A stretch of 38,344 nucleotides of DNA. Origin: Chlorobiaceae bacterium (GTDB lineage: Bacteria; Bacteroidota; Chlorobiia; Chlorobiales; Chlorobiaceae). Location: the NCBI GenBank assembly GCA_013335405.1, contig JAAXVR010000017.1:1-38344 (forward strand), given 5' to 3'. The first letter of the stretch is position 1; each line of letters starts with the position of its first letter. The translations under genes and the position numbers were made by a program. Below are positions 8,304 through 14,500 of the stretch, piece by piece. A model generated the notes under the pieces. It ran no database searches and was not told where the DNA came from. It saw only the letters and a list, made by a program, of their open reading frames with translations.

Positions 8304-8712
8304 GCTGAAACCGAAGATGTAAGCCGAATTCTGTGGATTGCCCGGAATCCGGGCAAAACTGCAGCCATTTATCTGATGCGGCTTACCCGAAAGCTCTCCT
8401 TGCGGAATTGAACGGGCCGCTCTCTTCCCCCCTTGGGGGGAAAGCTTTCCTATTTAGCCTTGCTTCGGGGAGGTTTGCCTAGCGCACTCCATTACTGAAG
8501 AGCCTGGTGGTCTCTTACACCGCCGTTTCACCCTTACTCCGGTTGCCCGGAGCGGTCTGCTTTCTGTTGCACTGTCTGTCATGAGCGGTTTGCACCGTCA
8601 TTCCCGGACTTGAGCCCCGGAAGGCTCTCGGCCGGCACCCTGCCCTGTGAAGTTCGGACTTTCCTCTGCACGGCCCTTAGCCGTACAGCGGCTGCACACT
8701 TGCGGTTCCAGC
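8304..8712 (-). ncRNA. rnpB: RNase P RNA (bacterial class A)
   Basis: Read on the minus strand, this contains the universal 5' core GAGGAAAGTCCGAAC (P4 region, near 8660) and the matching 3' core ACAGAATTCGGCTTACA near 8320-8336. The ends GCTGGAACCG and CGGTTTCAGC pair as helix P1 (8703-8712 with 8304-8313), which fixes the limits to within a few bases. A run of nine T follows the 3' end (complement of 8295-8303) and would terminate transcription. The RNA is the catalytic subunit of RNase P, which matures tRNA 5' ends. Its length of about 409 nt is normal for class A. Confidence 0.96.
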
Positions 8713-8728
8713 TATAATGAAGAACATG

Positions 8729-8758
8729 CCCGGTCAAGGGAGCGTTCCCTTGACCGGG
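8729..8758 (-). terminator. Perfect 13-bp hairpin between the zinc-ribbon gene and rnpB
   Basis: The arms 8729-8741 and 8746-8758 are perfectly complementary with a 4-nt loop. The hairpin lies 12 nt downstream of the zinc-ribbon stop codon. Only a mixed T-rich stretch (GTTCTTCATT) follows on the minus strand, so termination efficiency is uncertain. It would separate the upstream message from rnpB. Confidence 0.6.
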
Positions 8759-8770
8759 TTGAATTCGGTA

Positions 8771-9571
8771 TTATTCCGCGGCCTCTTCGAAAAGTCTTTC
8801 GTGGACAACGATCCGTCCGCACGATTCGCAGAGGTAGAAGCCACCCTGGACGATCATGGTGTGACGGTTGGTCGGTACTCTCGTGTTGCAGCCCGAACAT
8901 GCGTTGCGGTTCAGTTTCACCACGGCGTTCTGCATCGTGCCGCTTTTGAGGTGGTCGTATTTGTCAAGGAGCCTTTTCGCTTCTTTTTCGATAAGCTTAC
9001 GCTGATCGTCGATCTTTTTGCGGAGCTGGTCTACATCCTCGGCGGTTTCCACGACAATGCTGTCCAGTTCCTCTTTTTTCTGGTCGACCTGTTTCTGCAG
9101 GTCTTCAAGCTGCTGGTGGAGTACATCGTCGGGCATCATATCTTCGGAGATCTCGTCGTAACGGTTCTCGGCGATAAGCTGGCGGCCTTTCTGCTGGATC
9201 TCCTGCATGCGCTGTTCCGCATGGGCGATATCCTGGAGCTGGATTTCCGCATGGGCGATCTCTTTTTCCTCGTATTCTATCTGCTTGGAGAGAGCATCGT
9301 ATTCCTTGTTATTGCGGGCGAGTGCCTGTTTTTCCTTGAAGCCCCTGATCTTCTCCCGGCAATCGTTGATGGTCTCGTGCAGCTTCAGCCTGATTTTCTG
9401 GTTGTCGTCCGCGACTTTTTTCCTGGATTCGATCTGGCGTTTCGTGAATGCGAGATCGTCGTCGAGAGCGGATATTTCCTCGGGAAGTCCTTTCTGCAGG
9501 CTGACGATGTTTTCTATCAGGTTGTCAAGGTACTGGAGCTTGACAAGAAGGTTGATTTTGGTGTGATCCAC
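8771..9571 (-). CDS. Coiled-coil protein with C4 zinc ribbon
   Basis: This 266-residue protein is a long helical hairpin followed by a small metal-binding domain. Residues about 5-205 are a near-continuous coiled coil rich in Glu, Lys, Gln and Asp, including the conserved ARNNKEYDALSKQIEYEEKE at about 85-104. Residues about 222-260 form the ribbon: NACSGCNTRVP then LCESCGRIVV, two CxxC pairs. The family (C4-type zinc ribbon, CT398-like) is broadly conserved; links to nucleic-acid or secretion partners have been proposed but no firm function is known. It is cytoplasmic. A strong terminator lies upstream, so it has its own promoter or reads through from the tRNA region. Confidence 0.9.
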   Translation of the reverse strand: MDHTKINLLVKLQYLDNLIENIVSLQKGLPEEISALDDDLAFTKRQIESRKKVADDNQKIRLKLHETINDCREKIRGFKEKQALARNNKEYDALSKQIEYEEKEIAHAEIQLQDIAHAEQRMQEIQQKGRQLIAENRYDEISEDMMPDDVLHQQLEDLQKQVDQKKEELDSIVVETAEDVDQLRKKIDDQRKLIEKEAKRLLDKYDHLKSGTMQNAVVKLNRNACSGCNTRVPTNRHTMIVQGGFYLCESCGRIVVHERLFEEAAE

Positions 9572-9603
9572 TACGTCTGATGTTTTTTTTATTAATTAAC
9601 AAA

Positions 9604-9637
9604 AACATAAAAAAAGCACCTTCTCAGTCAAAGGTGC
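9604..9637 (-). terminator. Rho-independent terminator after tRNA-Leu
   Basis: On the minus strand, GCACCTT pairs with AAGGTGC across an 8-nt loop (9616-9637) and runs straight into TTTTTTT. It ends the rpmG/tRNA-Leu transcript and insulates the zinc-ribbon gene. Confidence 0.88.
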
Positions 9638-9738
9638 ACTTCTGGATTTTTATGGAAAACATCCCGGTCAGGACATTACAATTAAAGATACTTGCGATTT
9701 TCCCGTCTTTGTTCATTTGCATACGCTGAGGTATTTAT

Positions 9739-9823
9739 TGGTGCCCGAAAGGAGATTCGAACTCCTACACCTTGCGGCGCTCGTCCCTGAAACGAGTGCG
9801 TCTACCAGTTCCGCCATTCGGGC
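9739..9823 (-). tRNA. tRNA-Leu, anticodon CAG
   Basis: The minus strand reads GCCCGAATGGCGGAACTGG at the 5' end and closes with CTTTCGGGCACCA. The anticodon stem CTCGT/ACGAG encloses the loop TTCAGGG, giving anticodon CAG, which reads CUG leucine codons. A long variable arm (class II) and the GTTCGAATC T-loop are present. The 3' CCA is encoded in the gene. Length is 85 nt including CCA. Confidence 0.96.
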
Positions 9824-9888
9824 TTTGCGATATGCTCAGAATTGAAAAAGAAACAATCTTGTACTTGTAAAAGCTTCTGATACAGCGG

Positions 9889-10071
9889 TTACTTGATCTC
9901 CTTGTGCAGGGTATGGCGCTGCAGGTTCGGATTGTATTTCTTCAAGATAAGACGATCCGTGGTATTTTTCTTGTTTTTTGTTGTCGTATAGCGGGAAACA
10001 GGCTTTCCTTCCTTTTTTGCTTCCGTGCATTCGAGCGTGATGACGATTCTGTTTTCTTTTCCTTTTGCCAT
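9889..10071 (-). CDS. rpmG: 50S ribosomal protein L33
   Basis: This 60-residue basic protein starts [18 protein letters not shown] and continues with [10 protein letters not shown] and [18 protein letters not shown], the L33 family pattern. It is a small protein of the large ribosomal subunit near the E site. Only one Cys is present, so it is the zinc-free (C-minus) form lacking the CxxC pairs. It lies 65 nt upstream of tRNA-Leu on the same strand, before the shared terminator. The upstream region is shared with lysA, which is transcribed away from it. Confidence 0.95.
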   Translation of the reverse strand: MAKGKENRIVITLECTEAKKEGKPVSRYTTTKNKKNTTDRLILKKYNPNLQRHTLHKEIK

Positions 10072-10189
10072 GATAACTTCGTTCAGGAATGAATTGTAAA
10101 GAGCAGTGAATATAACACCTCAGTGCAGATTTTGCAAACCGGGGTTTTTTCTTTCCGTGATAATGAAACAAACGCTATTTTAAAGTTCA

Positions 10190-10195
10190 TATAAT
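10190..10195 (+). promoter_or_regulatory. Possible -10 element for lysA
   Basis: A consensus TATAAT stands 22 nt before the lysA GTG start, in an AT-rich divergent region shared with rpmG. The hexamer 17 nt upstream (AACAAA) is not a good -35, so this is only a candidate. Confidence 0.3.
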
Positions 10196-10217
10196 CATAA
10201 ATACAAGTATTTCTGCC

Positions 10218-11471
10218 GTGTTCGATACCATCCCTTTTCAATATACAGACGACACGCTCGCGTGCGAGGACGTGCGGCTCGACGAGCTTGCCGCGACATA
10301 CGGGACACCGCTTTTCGTCACCTCTTCAAGAAGCCTCGTCGAAAGCTACACCGCTTTCGAGCTGGCTTTTGCCGGCCTGCCCCATTTCACCTGCTACTCG
10401 GTGAAAGCCAATTTCAACCTGAACGTGATCAGGATTCTCGGCGAACTCGGCTGCGGTTGTGACGTCAATTCAGGGGGCGAGCTCTTCCGTGCACTGAAGG
10501 CCGGCATCAAACCTGAAAAAATCGTGTTTGCCGGCGTCGGCAAGAAACCCGAGGAAATCGCTTCTGCCCTCGAGGCCGGTGTGCTCCTCATGAAAGTCGA
10601 GTCGGTTTCCGAGCTGCACGCGATCGATCGTATTGCAGGGGAGCTTGGAATGGTTGCTCCGGTCGCGGTCAGGATCAATCCTAATGTTACCGCCGAAACG
10701 CATCCCTACATTACTACCGGTGACAGCAAGGAAAAGTTCGGAATCGATGAAGCCGAGCTCGAAGAGGTTTTCGGGCTGCTCGGCAAACTGAAGAATGTTA
10801 CGCTCAAGGGCCTCGACATGCATATCGGTTCACAGATTTTCGATCCGGATTTTTACGTGGAGGCATCCGTGAAGCTGCTCGATATCTTCAACTCGGCGAA
10901 AGAACTCGGATTTTGTGTTGATTATCTCGATATCGGTGGAGGGTTTCCGGTAACCTACGATCCGTCGAAACCGGCGACGCCGATCGGGCAATTCGCCGAA
11001 AAGCTGATTCCGATACTCGCGCCAACGGGCGCGAAAATCATTTTCGAGCCGGGCCGCTACCTCGTGGCGAACGCATCGGTTCTTTTGACCAGGATTCTGT
11101 ACAGGAAGCGCAACCATACCGGCAAGGAGTTTTTCGTGGTCGATGCGGCCATGACCGAGCTGATCCGGCCGGCGCTCTACCATTCGCACCATGAGATCCT
11201 TTCGGTTGTCCGCCATGACAGCACGATCAAAGCCGACGTGGTCGGTCCCGTCTGCGAATCGAGCGACTTTTTCGCCCGCCACCGGGAGATCGACGCGGCC
11301 GGGGAGGGGGAACTTCTTGCCGTTCTTTCCGCAGGAGCCTACGGTGCGGTCATGAGCAGCAACTACAACGGGAGGCTGAGGCCTGCCGAGGTGCTTGTCA
11401 GCGGCAGCGAAGCGAAGCTGGTGCGCAAGCGCGAAACCCTCGAGCAGCTCATCCAGAACGAGGTGTTCTGA
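10218..11471 (+). CDS. lysA: Diaminopimelate decarboxylase
   Basis: This 417-residue enzyme removes the D-centre carboxylate of meso-diaminopimelate to give L-lysine, the last step of the pathway. It is a fold-type III pyridoxal-phosphate enzyme. The Schiff-base Lys63 is in CYSVKANFN; HIGSQI (about residues 200-205), the glycine-rich GGGFP (about 239-243) and EPGRYLV (about 276-282) bind cofactor and substrate. GPVCESSDFF carries the active-site Cys contributed across the dimer, and YGAVMSSNYNGRLRP is the conserved C-terminal signature. Length is normal. The start is GTG with no clear ribosome site. It is a single-gene unit followed by convergent transcription. Confidence 0.96.
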   Translation: MFDTIPFQYTDDTLACEDVRLDELAATYGTPLFVTSSRSLVESYTAFELAFAGLPHFTCYSVKANFNLNVIRILGELGCGCDVNSGGELFRALKAGIKPEKIVFAGVGKKPEEIASALEAGVLLMKVESVSELHAIDRIAGELGMVAPVAVRINPNVTAETHPYITTGDSKEKFGIDEAELEEVFGLLGKLKNVTLKGLDMHIGSQIFDPDFYVEASVKLLDIFNSAKELGFCVDYLDIGGGFPVTYDPSKPATPIGQFAEKLIPILAPTGAKIIFEPGRYLVANASVLLTRILYRKRNHTGKEFFVVDAAMTELIRPALYHSHHEILSVVRHDSTIKADVVGPVCESSDFFARHREIDAAGEGELLAVLSAGAYGAVMSSNYNGRLRPAEVLVSGSEAKLVRKRETLEQLIQNEVF

Positions 11472-11616
11472 AATTCACCCTGCCGGCTTTCCCCGCTGTT
11501 TTCCGGGATCGAATGGGTCCATTCCCGGCAATGAGAGCCTATGGTTTCAAAGAATTATTCATAGTCAGAAACAAGTCAAGAGAGCCTGATTGTCGGAGAC
11601 TCGAAGGTTTAATACA

Positions 11617-11669
11617 GATACAGAGGCGGCCTCGATGTTCCTTCCGGGACCGCCTTTCATCAGTGTATC
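11617..11669. terminator. Imperfect long hairpin between convergent genes
   Basis: AGGCGG (11624-11629) pairs with CCGCCT (11650-11655), and outside it GATACA (near 11617) pairs with TGTATC (11664-11669). It sits between lysA (plus) and the PASTA gene (minus). The T-run is short, so it is a likely but not certain bidirectional terminator. Confidence 0.4.
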
Positions 11670-11699
11670 CCGTTAAAAATCAAAACGTGAGCTGTTGTT

Positions 11700-12080
11700 T
11701 TACCTTCCGAGTGCATTAACTGTTCCTTTCGTATCCCCATCAGAACCGGCCTGGCTGAAAATATACAGGGTAAGGGTTACTGTTGAGCCGCGGAAGGCAG
11801 TTGTTCCAGCTGCAGGAGATTGACTGGCGATAATTGCATTCTTGTTGGGGTCGGGTGTTGGGATTCCCTGGGGTGCATATGCCCATTTCAGGCCTGCATT
11901 CCCTATCGCTGTTCTGCCTCTGCCTCCAAGCATTCCGACAACGTTGGGCACCGCTACATTGAAAGAATTGACGGCTCCTTTCGTATCATCGTCTGAGGGT
12001 ATTACTGCGCTTTCAGCCTTCATTGCGAATGCGGAAGAAAGCACTGTTGCAGTAATGCCGATAAAAAGGAATTTTTTCAT
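11700..12080 (-). CDS. Small secreted protein with a single PASTA domain
   Basis: From the ATG at 12080 the product is 126 residues. It has a clear signal peptide (MKKFLFIGITATVLSSAFA) and then one PASTA-like domain: VPNVVGMLGGRGRTAIGNAG, ending in SQSPAAGTTAFRGSTVTLTL. PASTA domains usually occur in tandem on penicillin-binding proteins and Ser/Thr kinases, where they sense muropeptides; here there is no other domain. The motif DTKGAVN precedes the domain and DTKGTVN follows it, just before the stop. The frame extends to 12119, but the extra residues sit in front of the signal peptide. The gene lies alone, converging on lysA. Function is unknown; a periplasmic cell-wall-associated role is an inference. 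Confidence 0.75.
   Translation of the reverse strand: MKKFLFIGITATVLSSAFAMKAESAVIPSDDDTKGAVNSFNVAVPNVVGMLGGRGRTAIGNAGLKWAYAPQGIPTPDPNKNAIIASQSPAAGTTAFRGSTVTLTLYIFSQAGSDGDTKGTVNALGR
11724..11987 (-). repeat. 12-bp direct repeat flanking the PASTA domain
   Basis: TCCTTTCGTATC occurs at 11724-11735 and again at 11976-11987, 252 bases apart (exactly 84 codons). On the coding strand both encode the DTKG peptide in the same frame. The repeats bracket the PASTA domain. Confidence 0.8.
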
Positions 12081-12303
12081 TGCAAGGTTGCTGATTTGAT
12101 TGATCCATCGATATTTCAAGGAAAAAAATAAAAAAATATAAAATGCTAAAGAAATATACCGCTTATTTGCCGCATATGGCGCATATATAACGTACTATCT
12201 TGTTGTTTTTGCGGCTGTTGAGAAGTGTCTTGCATTAACGTTGATCATGATTTCCCCTTTTCATTTGAGTGAACCTTCATCTCCCTGAAAGGAGAAGTGC
12301 GAT

Positions 12304-12462
12304 ATGCGCCATGCAATCATTTCCGAAAACCCTGTTTCTGCTCCACGTCCGCTCCCGGTCCTGTTCATCCATGGCATGTGGTTTGCGGCATGGTGCTTGA
12401 GTCCGCATGGCAGAAGGTGGCGGACAGGATCATCGAAGGTTTGCGGAGTCCGGGGTTTATGA
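12304..12462 (+). pseudogene. N-terminal remnant of an alpha/beta hydrolase
   Basis: The frame from ATG 12304 encodes 52 residues ending at TGA 12460-12462. It includes PVLFIHGMWFAAWC, the beta3-strand and oxyanion-hole HG segment of an alpha/beta hydrolase. After that the sequence loses family character (CLSPHGRRWRT) and stops. No nucleophile-elbow Ser or catalytic His follows in any frame I read. A good ribosome site (AAGGAGAAG) lies about 8 nt before the ATG, which suggests that an intact gene once began here. It is probably the stump left by a deletion or frameshift; expression of the 52-residue peptide is possible but has no evident function. Confidence 0.6.
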
Positions 12463-13034
12463 GCCCCTGTCCCGGCAGAAAGGAAAGATACCTGCCTGAA
12501 GTTTCATGTTTTCCGGGCTATCGATTAGCCGTCATACGCACAGGGAAATCTGCAGGATACAGGAACAATTTATGCGGTTGCCACGCGGGATCGCATTTCT
12601 CTTGTTCGCTACCGCTCGGATTCTCCCGCAAAAATGCTATCTTAGTCGTTTTCGACTTTGACGTTGTACTTGCCCCTTTTCAGTGATTTGCCGGCGGTGA
12701 CGGATATCGGGGAAACCCGCGGCGCACATGATGGCGCTCCGCAGGATCGAACGATCCGGTTTGCCCGAACCCGCAACCTGCCTGTCCGCGGATTGGTGGT
12801 AACTCTTTATTCTACCGGATTCCATACTCTCTTTTATTCCGGGATACGGCCGGCTTTCTGCACGGTACCGGTTTCCCGGTGAAACTATTGTTGCCGGCGG
12901 CGGCTTCCTGTCGACCCGTAATGATTGTCGCAGGATTGGTCATATGCTGCCTCGACTCTGCAGCGTTTCCGTCCGGTCAGACAGTCGGCGGATGTGAAGC
13001 GGTTTTTCCCGAATTTCAATGCACTTGAAAACGC
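12463..13034. other. Gene-poor region after the hydrolase remnant
   Basis: About 570 bases between the hydrolase stump and the biotin carboxylase gene. I see no intact gene, RNA or mobile element. Open frames on both strands are short and lack family features. On the minus strand a frame ending near 12654 reads KSLKRGKYNVKVEND before its stop, which has protein-like composition, but I could not extend it into a recognisable gene. The promoter of the carboxylase operon should lie here; none is clear. Confidence 0.4.
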
Positions 13035-14495
13035 ATGATGGATAAAAAAATCAGAAAGGTTCTTGTCGCGAACCGCAGCGTACCTGCGGTACGGGTCATT
13101 CAGACCTGCCAGGACAGGAAAATCCCGACGACGGCAGTGTACAGCACGCCGGACCGCCTCGCGGCCCACGTGTTCATGGCTACCGATGCGGTCCATATCG
13201 GTGAAGCACCTCCGATAGAATCGTACCTCAACATGGAAAAGATCATCGCTGCGGCACGCAAGAGCGGAGCGAATGCCATTCATCCGGGCTGGGGCTTTCT
13301 CTCCGAAAACACGAAGTTCGCCCGTATGGTCGTCGATGCGGGTCTTATCTGGATCGGGCCGAGTTCGGATGTCATCCATATGATGGGCGACAAGATCGAG
13401 TCCAAGAAAATCGCCATTGCAGCCGATGTCCCCACCATTCCCGGAATCAACTCGCCGAAAAACGCCGAGGAGATCCGCCGGTGGATGAAGGAAGAGGATG
13501 TTGCCTTTCCTGTCATCATCAAAGCCTCTTCGGGCGGTGGCGGCAAGGGCATGGTGAAGGTCAGCAGCGATCCGGAAATCGAAAACGCCCTTGCCCAGGC
13601 CCGTTCGGAAGGGAAAAAATCGTTCGGCAACGACGAGGTGCTCGTTGAAAAATTCATCGAGAAAGGCCGTCACATCGAGGTGCAGATCATCGCCGACCAG
13701 CACGGCAACGTCATCCACCTCTACGAGCGTGAGTGCACACTGCAGCGCCGCAACCAGAAAATCATCGAGGAAGCGCCATCTCCAAGCATCGACGACGACA
13801 TCCGCCGCTCCATCTGCGAAACGGCTGTCCGTCTCATGCAGAAGATAGGCTACTCGTCTGCCGGGACGGTCGAATTCCTTTTCGATTCCGCAACAAGCAG
13901 GTTCTATTTCCTCGAAGTGAATACCCGCCTGCAGGTCGAACACGGCATCACCGAGCTTGTGACCGGCGTCGATATCGTGAGCCTGATGCTCGATGTCGCC
14001 GAGGGCGAGAAGCTTCCTTTTGCCCAGGAAGACATCAATCCCAACCGCTGGGCACTTGAAGTGCGCCTCAATGCGGAGGATCCTGCCACTTTCAGCCCTT
14101 CGTTCGGAAACATCAGCAGGCTGCACCTGAACCTCTATCCGGGAGTCAGGGTATCGCAGGGCGTCTATGAAGGGTCGGACATTCCGCCATACTACGATTC
14201 GCTCATCATGCTGCTGATGACGAGCGGCCCGGACCGCGAAACCGCCATCATGAAGATGGACAGCATCCTCTGCCGAAATTTGAGGGTCGAAGGGGTCAAA
14301 ACTCTCGCCCCGATGCTCCTGAGCATCATACGGCATGAAGATTTCATCAGCGGCGATTTTTCCACGCGCTTCATCGAAGAGCACATGGACGAACTTGTCT
14401 CTAAATTCACCGAGGACGACAGCGAGGAAGAGGCACTTAAAATCGCAAGGTACGTCGCCGAAATTTCCGCACTTGGAACACCGAACTGGATTTAA
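13035..14495 (+). CDS. Biotin carboxylase subunit of a biotin-dependent carboxylase
   Basis: This 486-residue ATP-grasp protein carboxylates biotin using ATP and bicarbonate. Visible elements are AIHPGWGFLSEN (81-92), the ATP-loop KASSGGGGKGM (163-173), GRHIEVQ with His213, and the active-site strand FLEVNTRLQVEH, whose Glu294, Asn296, Arg298 and Glu302 align with the metal and bicarbonate residues of E. coli AccC. Arg344 in ALEVRLNAEDP matches the AccC active-site Arg. The usual N-terminal ANRGEIAVR is ANRSVPAVR here, and HPGYGFL is HPGWGFL, so it is a divergent member. Length is slightly above the roughly 450 of AccC. The carboxyltransferase gene starts 5 nt after its stop, so the two are co-translated partners. 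Confidence 0.9.
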   Translation: MMDKKIRKVLVANRSVPAVRVIQTCQDRKIPTTAVYSTPDRLAAHVFMATDAVHIGEAPPIESYLNMEKIIAAARKSGANAIHPGWGFLSENTKFARMVVDAGLIWIGPSSDVIHMMGDKIESKKIAIAADVPTIPGINSPKNAEEIRRWMKEEDVAFPVIIKASSGGGGKGMVKVSSDPEIENALAQARSEGKKSFGNDEVLVEKFIEKGRHIEVQIIADQHGNVIHLYERECTLQRRNQKIIEEAPSPSIDDDIRRSICETAVRLMQKIGYSSAGTVEFLFDSATSRFYFLEVNTRLQVEHGITELVTGVDIVSLMLDVAEGEKLPFAQEDINPNRWALEVRLNAEDPATFSPSFGNISRLHLNLYPGVRVSQGVYEGSDIPPYYDSLIMLLMTSGPDRETAIMKMDSILCRNLRVEGVKTLAPMLLSIIRHEDFISGDFSTRFIEEHMDELVSKFTEDDSEEEALKIARYVAEISALGTPNWI

Positions 14496-14500
14496 CCGAT

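Noticed and set aside
8713-8758. rnpB promoter with TTGACC as -35 and TATAGC as -10
   Set aside because: The spacer is only 15 nt and the -10 would overlap helix P1, so transcription would begin inside the mature RNA.
8647-8949. Short open frames in the rnpB region
   Set aside because: The bases are explained by RNase P RNA and the neighbouring zinc-ribbon gene.
12590-12830. Possible second gene fragment on minus (tail KSLKRGKYNVKVEND)
   Set aside because: The tail looks protein-like, but the upstream sequence is Arg-rich and unrecognisable and no start could be fixed.
12885-14384. Long open frame (499 codons) on the minus strand across the biotin carboxylase gene
   Set aside because: It is antisense to a clear biotin carboxylase, has no recognisable domain, and its length follows from the codon bias of the real gene.
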